This document shows, piece by piece, positions 24,254 to 32,860 of a stretch of 59,548 bases of DNA (positions within the stretch are counted from its first letter, which is position 1; the number at the start of each line of letters is the position of its first letter). Where the stretch lies: the NCBI GenBank assembly GCA_910578195.1, contig CAJTOY010000007.1, forward strand, positions 1-59,548. Direction: 5' to 3'. A program made the translations under genes and the position numbers. The notes beneath the pieces are model-generated. The model ran no database searches. It was not told the origin of the DNA and saw only the letters and a program-made list of their open reading frames with translations. The stretch is from an uncultured Christensenella sp. Lineage in GTDB: Bacteria; Bacillota; Clostridia; Christensenellales; Borkfalkiaceae.

Positions 24254-25105
24254 TTACTTTATTTTTTGTACGGAAATATCGGGCAGCTTCAATAAATTTT
24301 TACCGCTTTCGAAGCGGCGCTTACCTTCTGCCAGCAATTCGATAAGCCGCGCCCTGTCGCCCGCGTCTATTGCTTCCTTCAAATTTGCGAGCGACGAAAT
24401 GAGCGTGCCGATATTTTTGGATAAATTTTCGGAGTTCAGAAGATACAATGACGACCAGACCTCTTCGTCCACACCCGCGATTCTCGTCATGTCCTGAAAG
24501 CTTCCGCCCGTAAAGCCTATGCTTCCGTCAAGCTCGCCGTCCATGACGTACGCGCCGGAAACAATATGCGCGAGCTGTGAGGTGTACGCGATTTTCCTGT
24601 CGTGTAAGTCGGCGGTGCACTCCACAATATATTTAAAGCCCATTGCCGCCGTGAGCGTACGGATTACTTCGAGCGCGTGGCAGTCGGTGAAGGCGTCCGA
24701 GGTAATGACCATGCTCGCCTCGTCGAAAAGGTCTGCGCACGCATTCTCTATCCCGCTGACCTCTTTGCCCGCCATGGGGTGACAGCCGACGTAGCGAAAG
24801 TTGCGCGGCACTTTATATACCTCTTTTTCTATATAGCCCTTGACCCCGCAGATATCCGAAACAATCGCATTGTCTTTAAATACGTTTGAATTAATGAATT
24901 CGACCGCGGCTTCGGGGGGAAGCGCGACGAAAACGACGTCGAAAAGCGAAAAGCTTTCCGCAACCTCGTCGATAATCCCGCTTGTCACCGCGTACATTAA
25001 AGGCTCCGCCGAGCGGTTCCAGCCCGCGACGGAATATCCCGCCCTCTTCAACGCCATACATATCGAGCCGCCTATAATGCCCGTTCCCGCAACACAAATT
25101 TTCAT
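24254..25105 (-). CDS. tyrA: Prephenate dehydrogenase
   Basis: NAD-dependent oxidative decarboxylation of prephenate to 4-hydroxyphenylpyruvate in tyrosine synthesis. The 283-residue protein opens directly with the Rossmann motif GTGIIGG (7-13). DICGVKG, GCHPMAGKEVSGIENA and SQLAHIVSGA are typical. There is no chorismate mutase or ACT domain. I choose the ATG at 25105 because the fold starts there; two upstream in-frame ATGs (25114, 25141) lie within the promoter. No Shine-Dalgarno exists, and the -10 ends seven bases upstream. Confidence 0.92.
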   Translation of the reverse strand: MKICVAGTGIIGGSICMALKRAGYSVAGWNRSAEPLMYAVTSGIIDEVAESFSLFDVVFVALPPEAAVEFINSNVFKDNAIVSDICGVKGYIEKEVYKVPRNFRYVGCHPMAGKEVSGIENACADLFDEASMVITSDAFTDCHALEVIRTLTAAMGFKYIVECTADLHDRKIAYTSQLAHIVSGAYVMDGELDGSIGFTGGSFQDMTRIAGVDEEVWSSLYLLNSENLSKNIGTLISSLANLKEAIDAGDRARLIELLAEGKRRFESGKNLLKLPDISVQKIK

Positions 25106-25112
25106 AATATGC

Positions 25113-25141
25113 ATTATAACACATTCGTACGATTTACACAA
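25113..25141 (-). promoter_or_regulatory. Leaderless-type promoter of tyrA
   Basis: Minus strand TTGTGT (25141-25136), 17-base spacer, TATAAT (25118-25113), then seven bases to the ATG at 25105. Confidence 0.75.
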
Positions 25142-25173
25142 TAGTTTTATTTAAAATTTTAACGCGCTTATAT

Positions 25174-25202
25174 TTGACTTTTAAAGACCGTTAAACTATA
25201 AT
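25174..25202 (+). promoter_or_regulatory. Sigma-A promoter of the pgk-tpiA-gpmI operon
   Basis: TTGACT, 17-base spacer, TATAAT. A leader of about 35 bases with AAGGAG before the pgk ATG follows, which contrasts with the leaderless tyrA promoter facing away from it. Confidence 0.9.
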
Positions 25203-25243
25203 TGAATAAGTAAAAAAATATTTATTATAAGGAGCATTTTGCA

Positions 25244-26554
25244 ATGAACAAGATGTCAGTAAAAGACCTTAAAGACCTCAACGGCAAAAAGGTGCTTGTA
25301 CGCTGCGACTTCAACGTACCTATGAAAGACGGTAAAATTACCGACGAGAACAGAATTCAGGGTGCGCTGCCCACAATCAAATACCTTTTGGAAAACGGTG
25401 CGAAGGTCACGCTTTGCTCGCACATGGGCAAGCCCCACTCGATTTTCTCGGACGAAGTAAAGCTTAACAAAAAGGACAAGAAAAAGGTCGACGCGGGCGA
25501 AACCACTGCGGAGGCTGTTATTGCAAAGGCAAAAGCCGACGAACCCAAAAAGCTTACGCTTGCGCCCGTTGCCGCAAGACTTAACGAGCTGCTCGGCGGC
25601 AAGGTAGCTTTCGCAACCGACGTTATCGGCGCGGACGCTAAGGCTAAAAGAGATAACCTCAAAAACGGCGAAGCCGTGCTTTTGGAAAACCTGCGCTTCC
25701 ACTGGGAAGAAGAGAAAAAGGACGAGGCTTTCTGCAAGGCGCTTGCATACGACGCGGAAATTTACGTCAACGACGCGTTCGGAACGGCGCACCGCTCGCA
25801 CGCTTCCACCGCCGCTATCGTTGAATACGGCATTGTCAAGACCGCTGTCTGCGGCTTCCTTATCGAAAAAGAGTTGTCGGTCATGGCCGACACCCTCGAA
25901 AACCCGAAGCGCCCGTTCGTAGCAATTCTCGGCGGCGCGAAGGTTGCGGACAAGCTCAACGTTATTAACAACTTACTCGAAAAATGCGACACGCTGATTA
26001 TCGGCGGCGGCATGGCTTACACTTTCCTCAAAGCCAAGGGCTACGAGGTCGGCACCTCCCTTCTCGAAGAGGATAAAATCGATTACTGCAAGGAAATGAT
26101 GGCAAAGGCGAAAAACGCGGGGAAAGAGCTTCTGCTTCCCGTAGACACCGTCGTAGCCGACCACTTCCCCGAGCCCATCGACGAGGATATCAAAGTCAAG
26201 ACCGTTCCCTCCGACGCAATCCCCTCCGACCTTATGGGTATGGATATCGGCGAAAAGACGAGAAAGCTTTACGCCGATAAAGTTCACACCGCCAAGTCGG
26301 TTATCTGGAACGGTCCCATGGGCGTGTTCGAAAACCCCACCCTTGCAAAGGGCACGATTGCTGTTGCGCAGGCGCTTGCGGACGTTTACGGCAAGTGCAC
26401 CACCATTATCGGCGGCGGCGACAGCGCGGCGGCGGTTCAGCAGCTCGGCTTCGCGGACAAGGTAACCCACATTTCCACGGGCGGCGGCGCTTCGCTCGAA
26501 CTTTTCGAGGGCAAAGTACTTCCCGGTATCGCCTGCCTCAACGAAAAGAATTAA
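25244..26554 (+). CDS. pgk: Phosphoglycerate kinase with N-domain insertion
   Basis: Glycolytic ATP-forming step from 1,3-bisphosphoglycerate. The 436-residue protein has VRCDFNVP (19-26), LLENLRFHWEEEK, FGTAHRSHAS, the nucleotide loop ILGGAKVADKL, IWNGPMGVFE and IIGGGDSAAA. It is about 35-40 residues longer than usual (about 394): between SHMGKP (59-64) and LTLAPVA (104-110) is a Lys/Glu/Ala-rich charged insertion where most bacteria have a few residues. Start and Shine-Dalgarno (AAGGAG) are clear. First gene of the glycolytic operon. Confidence 0.97.
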   Translation: MNKMSVKDLKDLNGKKVLVRCDFNVPMKDGKITDENRIQGALPTIKYLLENGAKVTLCSHMGKPHSIFSDEVKLNKKDKKKVDAGETTAEAVIAKAKADEPKKLTLAPVAARLNELLGGKVAFATDVIGADAKAKRDNLKNGEAVLLENLRFHWEEEKKDEAFCKALAYDAEIYVNDAFGTAHRSHASTAAIVEYGIVKTAVCGFLIEKELSVMADTLENPKRPFVAILGGAKVADKLNVINNLLEKCDTLIIGGGMAYTFLKAKGYEVGTSLLEEDKIDYCKEMMAKAKNAGKELLLPVDTVVADHFPEPIDEDIKVKTVPSDAIPSDLMGMDIGEKTRKLYADKVHTAKSVIWNGPMGVFENPTLAKGTIAVAQALADVYGKCTTIIGGGDSAAAVQQLGFADKVTHISTGGGASLELFEGKVLPGIACLNEKN

Positions 26555-26571
26555 TCTGAAAGGAGATATAT

Positions 26572-27318
26572 ATGTCAAGAAAACCTTTTATTGCGGGCAA
26601 CTGGAAAATGAATATGACGGTTGCGACCGGCACGAAACTTATTGCAGACCTCAAACCTCTTATAAAAGAGGCTAAGTGCGACGTTGCGCTTTGCGTACCC
26701 GCAATCTTAATCCCCGCCATGGTGAAAGCCGCGAAGGGTTCGAAAATTAAAATCGGCGCGCAGAACGTGCACTTTGCCGACCACGGCGCATACACGGGCG
26801 AAATTTCCGCCGAAATGCTGAAAGATTACGGCGTTAAATACGTTGTTATCGGACACAGCGAAAGAAGGCAGTACTTCGGAGAAAACAACGACACGGTTAA
26901 CCAGCGCACTCTTGCCGCGCTTAAAAACGAGCTTACCCCTATCGTATGTATCGGCGAAACCCTTACCGAGCGCGACGCGGGCGACACCGAAAATGTGCTT
27001 GCAAGACAGCTTGAACTCGGTCTGCACGGCGTCGAGGACGTAAAACAGCTTGTTATCGCGTATGAGCCCGTCTGGGCAATCGGCACGGGCAAGACCGCAA
27101 CCGACGCGCAGGCGCAGGAAACCGTCAAATTTATCAGAAAGAAGCTCAGCAAAATGTTCAGCGTGAAGGATGCGAACAGAGTTCGTATTCTCTACGGCGG
27201 CAGCATGAACGCGGGCAACTGCAAGGGACTTATGGCTCAGCCCGATATCGACGGCGGGCTTATCGGCGGAGCGTCCTTAAAAACAGATTTCGCAACTATC
27301 GTAAACTTCGACAAGTAA
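26572..27318 (+). CDS. tpiA: Triosephosphate isomerase
   Basis: Interconverts glyceraldehyde-3-phosphate and dihydroxyacetone phosphate. The 248-residue TIM barrel has GNWKMN (Lys13), IGHSERR with the catalytic His, AYEPVWAIGTGK with the catalytic Glu and loop 6, and YGGSMNAGN. A strong AAGGAGATATAT precedes the ATG, 17 bases after pgk. Confidence 0.98.
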   Translation: MSRKPFIAGNWKMNMTVATGTKLIADLKPLIKEAKCDVALCVPAILIPAMVKAAKGSKIKIGAQNVHFADHGAYTGEISAEMLKDYGVKYVVIGHSERRQYFGENNDTVNQRTLAALKNELTPIVCIGETLTERDAGDTENVLARQLELGLHGVEDVKQLVIAYEPVWAIGTGKTATDAQAQETVKFIRKKLSKMFSVKDANRVRILYGGSMNAGNCKGLMAQPDIDGGLIGGASLKTDFATIVNFDK

Positions 27319-27328
27319 GGTGAACGCA

Positions 27329-28882
27329 ATGAAAAAGGTTCCCTACGCAATCATTATTATGGACGGTTACGGACTCGCGCCCGCCGGCGGCGGCAACGCG
27401 ATTTCGATAAACGGAAGCAAGAATATCAACGCGCTTATTAAGGAATACCCCTCCTCCACGCTCGGCGCAAGCGGAATGAGCGTCGGATTGCCCGACGGGC
27501 AGATGGGCAACAGCGAGGTAGGTCACCTCAATATGGGCGCGGGCAGAATAGTCTATCAGGATTTGACGAAAATCACCAAGGCGATTTCGGACGGCGATTT
27601 CTTCGAAAACCCCGCCTTTGTCAAGGCGATGGATAACGCGAAGAAAAACGGCAAAAAGCTACACCTTTACGGACTTTTATCCGACGGCGGCGTTCACAGC
27701 CACGTAACGCACGTTTACGCGCTTTTGAAAATGGCGAAAAACTTCGGGCTTAAAGACGTGTTCGTCCACTGCTTTATGGACGGCAGAGACACCGCCCCCA
27801 CTTCGGGCATCGGGTATCTGACCGAACTTCAAGCCGAAATGAAAAAAATAGGCGTCGGCAAAGTCGCGACCGTTTGCGGAAGATACTTCGCAATGGACAG
27901 AGACAACAACTGGGACAGAACCGAGAAGGCGTACGACATGCTCACCCTCGGCAACGGCAACAAGTGCGACGACGCGTTGAAGGCCGTCAAGGCGAGCTAT
28001 GACGAGGGCGTGACCGACGAGTTCATCAAGCCCACCAACGTATTTGAAAACGGAAAGCCCGTCGGCTTGATTGAAAAGGGCGACAGCATAATATGCTTCA
28101 ACTTCCGCCCCGACCGTGCAAGGCAGATTACCCGCGCTATTTCCCAGAAGGAATTCGTTGTTCCCAAGGGCACGGCGTTCGAGAGAAAAACGGGCTTTAT
28201 CGACCCCGTATACGTCTGCTTTACCGTCTACGACGCGCAGTTCGAGGGTTTGAACATAGCGTTCCCCAAAACGTCTATGGCGAACACCCTCGGCGAGTAT
28301 CTTGCAAAGCTCGGCAAAAAACAGCTGAGAATTGCGGAAACCGAAAAGTATGCGCACGTCACGTTCTTCTTTAACGGCGGCGTCGAGCAGCCCAACGAAA
28401 ACGAGGTGCGCGACCTTATCCCCTCGCCCAAAGTGGCAACGTACGACTTACAGCCCGAAATGAGCGCTTATCTCGTTACCGACAAGGTTTTGGAGGAGCT
28501 CGACAGCGGCGAGTTCGACGTGATTATTCTGAACTTCGCCAACTGCGATATGGTCGGGCACACTGGCGTTATACCCGCGGCGGTAAAAGCCGTCGGCACG
28601 GTTGACGAGTGTGTGAAAAAGGTCACCGACAAAATTCTTGCAATGGGCGGCGCGACCCTTCTTACCGCCGACCACGGCAACGCCGACAAGCTGCTTTCGG
28701 AGGACGGCTCGCCCTTCACGGCGCACACGACCAACCCCGTGCCCGTAGTGCTTGTTTCGGATAAACTGAAAGACGTCAAGCTCCGCGACGACGGTGTTCT
28801 GGCTGACCTCGCCCCCACTCTTTTAACGGTTATGGGCTTACCTGTACCCGAAGAAATGACGGGCAAAAGTCTTATAAAATAA
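27329..28882 (+). CDS. gpmI: 2,3-bisphosphoglycerate-independent phosphoglycerate mutase
   Basis: Converts 3- to 2-phosphoglycerate with two Mn2+ ions. The 517-residue alkaline-phosphatase-superfamily enzyme has MDGYGLAP near the start, the nucleophile Ser in MGNSEVGH, GLLSDGGVHSH, FMDGRDTAP, RPDRARQITRA, NFANCDMVGHTG and TADHGNADK. The ATG at 27329 is chosen because AAGGTG lies six bases upstream; a GTG nine bases earlier overlaps that signal. Last gene of the operon, followed by a terminator. Mn2+ dependence is interesting beside the probable Mn2+ riboswitch elsewhere. Confidence 0.97.
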   Translation: MKKVPYAIIIMDGYGLAPAGGGNAISINGSKNINALIKEYPSSTLGASGMSVGLPDGQMGNSEVGHLNMGAGRIVYQDLTKITKAISDGDFFENPAFVKAMDNAKKNGKKLHLYGLLSDGGVHSHVTHVYALLKMAKNFGLKDVFVHCFMDGRDTAPTSGIGYLTELQAEMKKIGVGKVATVCGRYFAMDRDNNWDRTEKAYDMLTLGNGNKCDDALKAVKASYDEGVTDEFIKPTNVFENGKPVGLIEKGDSIICFNFRPDRARQITRAISQKEFVVPKGTAFERKTGFIDPVYVCFTVYDAQFEGLNIAFPKTSMANTLGEYLAKLGKKQLRIAETEKYAHVTFFFNGGVEQPNENEVRDLIPSPKVATYDLQPEMSAYLVTDKVLEELDSGEFDVIILNFANCDMVGHTGVIPAAVKAVGTVDECVKKVTDKILAMGGATLLTADHGNADKLLSEDGSPFTAHTTNPVPVVLVSDKLKDVKLRDDGVLADLAPTLLTVMGLPVPEEMTGKSLIK

Positions 28883-28899
28883 AATTTCCAATAACGAAG

Positions 28900-28925
28900 A
28901 GCGGCGGACTTTTCAGTCCGCCGCT
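28900..28925 (+). terminator. Terminator after gpmI
   Basis: AGCGGCGGACT, loop TTTC, AGTCCGCCGCT, followed by the pyrimidine-rich TCTCCTTTACTCTTT. Confidence 0.8.
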
Positions 28926-29065
28926 TCTCCTTTACTCTTTACCCTACCGCTGTTTATTATTGTATGGGTGTAGCGACTATATTTATAGTAACATAATAAT
29001 TAATGCTTTACTTGACAATAGAGTAACTTTCTATTTTTTTACTAATTAACGATTAAACAAAACGT

Positions 29066-29094
29066 TTGCCTAAAAATTTAATTTGCAATATAAT
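29066..29094 (+). promoter_or_regulatory. Leaderless-type promoter of the EamA transporter gene
   Basis: TTGCCT, 17-base spacer, TATAAT (29089-29094), then AATAAT and the proposed GTG start at 29101. Confidence 0.65.
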
Positions 29095-29100
29095 AATAAT

Positions 29101-30060
29101 GTGATAATAAAGGAACCCGAAAAGTTTTTTACTAAAAATTATATAGTGTGCCTCGGCGCGATTTTGTGCTGTGTACTGTGGGGGACAGCTTTTCCGTGCG
29201 TTAAGATAGGCTACAAGCTGTTCGACGTAAACACCGAAAGCGTGCCCTCTTTAATGCTGTTCGCGGGCACGCGGTTTGCTTTGGCGGGGCTGCTCGTAAT
29301 TATTTTCGGTTGCATAATAAAGAAAAGATTTATAGTGCCGAAGGCGAAAAATTTATGGCGGGTCGGGCTGGTTTCGGTATTCCAGACGATTGCGCAGTAC
29401 ACCTTTTTCTATATCGGGCTAGCGCATACGGCGGGCGTCAAGGCGTCGGTTCTGAACGGGCTGGGCGTGTTCTTCACGATAATCGCCGCGTGCTTTATCT
29501 TCCGCACCGAAAGATTTAACCTTATAAAGCTGCTCGGGTGCTTGCTCGGCTTCGGCGGAGTGATTTTAATAAACCTCGGCGGGGATTTTTCGTTTACATT
29601 TACTCTGCTCGGCGAGGGTTTTGTAATTTTTTCGGGGCTGTCGGCGGCGATTGCGTCGGGACTGGTGAAAATTTTTTCAAAGCACGAAGACACGACCGCG
29701 CTGTGCGGTTATCAGTTTTTGTTCGGCGGGATTGTCCTTGTAATTATAGGGCTGTCGTTCGGCGGCGCTTATCGCCCCGTATCGGTCGGAAGCTATTTCA
29801 TGCTTTTGTATCTCGGCTTCCTTTCGGCGTTCGCGTTCACCCTGCAAGGGTTTTTGTTGAAGTATAACCCCGTTTCCAAGGTCGCGGTGTTCAAAAGCAC
29901 AAACCCGCTGTTCGGCGCGGTATTTTCGGCAATCGTGCTCGGCGAAAGCGGACAGCTTTTGTCGTGGTTTACGCTGATTGCGCTGGTTTTGGTGTGCTCG
30001 GGCATATTCGTGATAAACAAGTTCGGTGAAAAAGGTTTAAAATTTAAAAAAAGCGGATAA
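29101..30060 (+). CDS. EamA/DMT-superfamily permease
   Basis: A 319-residue membrane protein with ten predicted helices in two EamA repeats (about 20-150 and 165-300), with the family marks WGTAFPCVKIG near the first helix, and FYIGLAHTAGVKASVLNG. Such carriers move amino acids, nucleosides or other metabolites; substrate unknown. GTG at 29101 is the first start codon after the predicted transcription start; a second GTG lies at 29146 and the open frame also extends upstream to a TTG at 29083. No Shine-Dalgarno is present at either GTG. Confidence 0.86.
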   Translation: MIIKEPEKFFTKNYIVCLGAILCCVLWGTAFPCVKIGYKLFDVNTESVPSLMLFAGTRFALAGLLVIIFGCIIKKRFIVPKAKNLWRVGLVSVFQTIAQYTFFYIGLAHTAGVKASVLNGLGVFFTIIAACFIFRTERFNLIKLLGCLLGFGGVILINLGGDFSFTFTLLGEGFVIFSGLSAAIASGLVKIFSKHEDTTALCGYQFLFGGIVLVIIGLSFGGAYRPVSVGSYFMLLYLGFLSAFAFTLQGFLLKYNPVSKVAVFKSTNPLFGAVFSAIVLGESGQLLSWFTLIALVLVCSGIFVINKFGEKGLKFKKSG

Positions 30061-30066
30061 AATTGA

Positions 30067-30095
30067 TTGTAAATCTTTTTAGTCTGTGTTATACT
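30067..30095 (+). promoter_or_regulatory. Sigma-A promoter of secG
   Basis: TTGTAA, 17-base spacer, TATACT; leader of about 25 bases with GAGAGG before secG. Confidence 0.7.
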
Positions 30096-30126
30096 TTTTA
30101 GGTAAGTTTATTTGAGAGGTTTATTT

Positions 30127-30423
30127 ATGGGCGCGTATTTATTAGTAAATATGTCGGACACAATGTTTACTTTATGGCTGGTACTTTCGGTTATCTGCCT
30201 CGTAGTTTTATTCCTTACCGCACTTTTTACGATTATAATCGTACTTTTCCAGAAAAGCAATTCCGACGGTATCCAGGGCATCACCGCTTCGAGCGAGACG
30301 TTCTTCGGCAAGCACAAAGGTAAGTCGATTGAAAGCAGACTTAAAAAATGGACGTGGGTTTGTTTAGGCGTCCTTGCATTTCTGGCGATAGCACTTTACA
30401 TCGTAAATATTTTAGTTTCTTAA
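30127..30423 (+). CDS. secG: Protein translocase subunit SecG
   Basis: A 98-residue SecYEG component. Two transmembrane helices (about 15-40 and 72-95) flank the conserved cytosolic loop with VLFQKSNSDGIQGITASSETFFG (as a pattern, about 41-63). ATG at 30127 follows GAGAGG at six bases; an upstream TTG in the same frame includes that signal. secG-rnr-smpB is the order also seen in Bacillus. Confidence 0.9.
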   Translation: MGAYLLVNMSDTMFTLWLVLSVICLVVLFLTALFTIIIVLFQKSNSDGIQGITASSETFFGKHKGKSIESRLKKWTWVCLGVLAFLAIALYIVNILVS

Positions 30424-30430
30424 AATCGGA

Positions 30431-30460
30431 AAAGCGGCTTTAAAAGCCGCTTTATTTTTA
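30431..30460 (+). terminator. Terminator between secG and rnr
   Basis: AAAGCGGC, loop TTTAAAA, GCCGCTTT, then ATTTTTA, ending four bases before the rnr ATG. Confidence 0.75.
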
Positions 30461-30463
30461 ATT

Positions 30464-32365
30464 ATGAAAGAGAAAAGAAAAATCAATAACGCAAAAAATA
30501 CATTCACGGGCACCGTTCGCGGCAACGAACGCGGGTTCGCCTTTATCGTGCCCGACGATAAAACAAAATACAAAAACGACTTTTTCGTACCCCGCTCCTC
30601 TTTGAACGGCGCGTACGACGGCGACAGGGTGGTGGCAACCCACGTCCGCGGCACCAAGGACGAGGCGAAGATTATCGCCGTGTCCGAGCGGGGCAGACGG
30701 CAGATTGTAGGTACGTTCGAGCGGGGCAGATTTTACCCCGACGATACGCGCTTGCCCGAAGTCATAATCCCCCGCCCTCTCTCGCTTTCGGCAAAGTCGG
30801 GCGACAAGGTCTACGTCGAAATTACCGCGTACCCCAAAAACGGAACGCCGAAGGGCAAAATTATCGAAATACTCGGCGAAAGCGGCGACTTCGACGCCGA
30901 GGAGCTTGCGATAATCCGCGCGCACGGGCTTTACGAGGAATTCCCCGACGAGGTTTTGATTGAAGCCGACGAGGTTTCGCGCGAGCGCATAACTTTGCGC
31001 AACCGCAGAGATTTGCGCGAAAAGCTGATTTTCACGATAGACGGCGCGGACACGCGCGATATCGACGACGGCGTGTCGCTTGAATTCAATGACGGCAACT
31101 ACCTCTTGGGCGTGCATATCGCGGACGTAAGCAATTACGTCAAGTACCGCTCGAAGCTCGACAACGAGGCTTACGCGCGCGGGACGAGCGTATATTTCCC
31201 CGACAGAGTTTTACCTATGCTGCCAAAGGCGCTGTCAAACGGCGCTTGCTCGCTGAACGAGGGCGAGGACAGATTTGCCCTCTCCTGCTTTATGACCTTC
31301 GACAAGGACGGAAAAAGGCTGAACAGCGAGATTTGCGAAAGCGTAATCCGCAGCCGCCGCAAAATGACTTATCCGGACGTAACGGCGATTTGCAAAGACG
31401 ACAAAAAAGTTTGCGCGAAATATCCCGAATTAGTCAAGACCGTCAAGGATATGGAAAGGCTGTGCCTTATTATGGAGCGCAACCGCAAAGCCGCGGGCGA
31501 GGTCGAGCTGGACGTGCGCGAGGCTAAAATATATATCGACGATGACGGCGAAATAGTAATCCCCGACTACGAGCGGGGCATTTCCGAGCGGATTATCGAG
31601 CAGTTCATGATTGCGGCTAACGAGGCGGTCGCGTTGTTTTTGCAAAACAAAAAGGCGCCTTGTCTCTACCGTATCCACGAAAGCCCTTCGCCAGAAAAGG
31701 CGTCCGCCCTCATTACATTTTTAAAGGATTTGGGGATAAACGCAAGATGCAACCCCGAGGACGTGAAGCCGAAGGATTTTCAAAGTATTTTGAAGCAGGT
31801 TTCGGACAAGCCGTACAGCTCGGTTGTAAGCAAGGTCATGCTCAGAAGCATGCAAAAGGCGAGATACTGCGAGGAAAACGCGGGGCATTTCGGGCTTGCT
31901 TCCGACTGCTACTGCCACTTCACTTCGCCCATACGCCGCTATCCCGACCTTTTCGTCCACCGCGTAATAAAAGATATTCTGCACGGCAAATCGCCGTCGA
32001 AATATTTTCAGATTGCCGAAAGCGCGGGCGCGGACTGTTCGGACAAAGAAAGAATTGCCGACGAAGCCGAGCGCGCCGTCGACGATTTGTACAAGGTTGT
32101 GTATATGTACGACCGCATAGGCGAAATTTATGACGGTACCGTTTCGGGCGTGACGAATTTCGGAGTGTTCTGCGAGCTGGAAAACACAATCGAGGGGCTT
32201 ATTCCGCTTGAAATTCTGCCCGACGACAGCTACGAGTTTTTCGCCGAAAAATTTTTGCTCAAAGGCAAAAGACGGTCGTTCAGGCTGGGCGACAAATTGA
32301 AAATACGCGTAGAAAACTGCGATTTCGGCAGAATGCGCGTGATGTTTTCCATTGCCGCCGAATAA
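30464..32365 (+). CDS. rnr: Ribonuclease R
   Basis: Processive 3'-5' exoribonuclease that also serves trans-translation. The 633-residue protein has an N-terminal cold-shock domain (about 10-70), the RNB catalytic domain with TIDGADTRDIDDGVSLE (metal-binding Asp cluster, about 189-205), LPMLPKALSNGACSL, and SPIRRYPDLFVHR, and a C-terminal S1 domain (about 555-630). It is shorter than E. coli RNase R (813), as in many Clostridia. There is no Shine-Dalgarno: the ATG lies just after a terminator, so its expression relies on read-through or an unseen start. Confidence 0.95.
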   Translation: MKEKRKINNAKNTFTGTVRGNERGFAFIVPDDKTKYKNDFFVPRSSLNGAYDGDRVVATHVRGTKDEAKIIAVSERGRRQIVGTFERGRFYPDDTRLPEVIIPRPLSLSAKSGDKVYVEITAYPKNGTPKGKIIEILGESGDFDAEELAIIRAHGLYEEFPDEVLIEADEVSRERITLRNRRDLREKLIFTIDGADTRDIDDGVSLEFNDGNYLLGVHIADVSNYVKYRSKLDNEAYARGTSVYFPDRVLPMLPKALSNGACSLNEGEDRFALSCFMTFDKDGKRLNSEICESVIRSRRKMTYPDVTAICKDDKKVCAKYPELVKTVKDMERLCLIMERNRKAAGEVELDVREAKIYIDDDGEIVIPDYERGISERIIEQFMIAANEAVALFLQNKKAPCLYRIHESPSPEKASALITFLKDLGINARCNPEDVKPKDFQSILKQVSDKPYSSVVSKVMLRSMQKARYCEENAGHFGLASDCYCHFTSPIRRYPDLFVHRVIKDILHGKSPSKYFQIAESAGADCSDKERIADEAERAVDDLYKVVYMYDRIGEIYDGTVSGVTNFGVFCELENTIEGLIPLEILPDDSYEFFAEKFLLKGKRRSFRLGDKLKIRVENCDFGRMRVMFSIAAE

Positions 32366-32380
32366 ATTTTGTGATATAAT
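32352..32380 (+). promoter_or_regulatory. Leaderless-type promoter of smpB inside the rnr 3' end
   Basis: TTGCCG, 17-base spacer, TATAAT (32375-32380), then seven bases and the smpB ATG at 32388. Confidence 0.65.
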
Positions 32381-32387
32381 TAATGAT

Positions 32388-32840
32388 ATGAAAACAATTA
32401 CCTACAACAGACACGCCGCGTACGAGTATTTCATACTCGAAAAATATGAAGCGGGAATTGTTTTGGAGGGTTCGGAGGTCAAGTCGCTTCGTGCGGGGAA
32501 TGTGAACCTGAAAGACAGCTTCTGCTTTATAAGAAACGGCGAGATTACCCTTAAAAACGCGCATATCGCGGTCTACGACAAGGCGGGCGCGTTCTCCACA
32601 AAGGACAGCAACCGCGACAGAAAGCTTTTGATGCACTCATTCGAAATAGACAAGATTGTCGGAAAGATTAACGAAAAGGGTTATACCCTTATTCCCCTTT
32701 CGCTGTATTTTTCGGGCAGTCTTGTAAAAGTCGAGCTTGCGCTTTGCCGCGGCAAACAAAACTACGATAAAAAGCGCACTATCGCCGAACGCGACGAAAA
32801 GCGCGCGCTTGACAGACAGCTGAAAGAATACCGGGAATAA
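32388..32840 (+). CDS. smpB: SsrA-binding protein SmpB
   Basis: Partner of tmRNA in ribosome rescue. The 150-residue protein begins at the family core (ITYNRHAAYEYFI), with YEAGIVLEGSEVKSLRAGNVNLKDSF, and ends in the basic tail KKRTIAERDEKRALDRQLKEY. No Shine-Dalgarno precedes the ATG; the -10 of its own promoter ends seven bases before it. No ssrA gene follows, unlike in Bacillus. Confidence 0.96.
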   Translation: MKTITYNRHAAYEYFILEKYEAGIVLEGSEVKSLRAGNVNLKDSFCFIRNGEITLKNAHIAVYDKAGAFSTKDSNRDRKLLMHSFEIDKIVGKINEKGYTLIPLSLYFSGSLVKVELALCRGKQNYDKKRTIAERDEKRALDRQLKEYRE

Positions 32841-32860
32841 TTTTTTTTGTGAGGTTTATC

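Noticed and set aside
32841..32860. tmRNA (ssrA) gene after smpB, as in Bacillus
   Set aside because: Only 20 bases separate smpB from metA.
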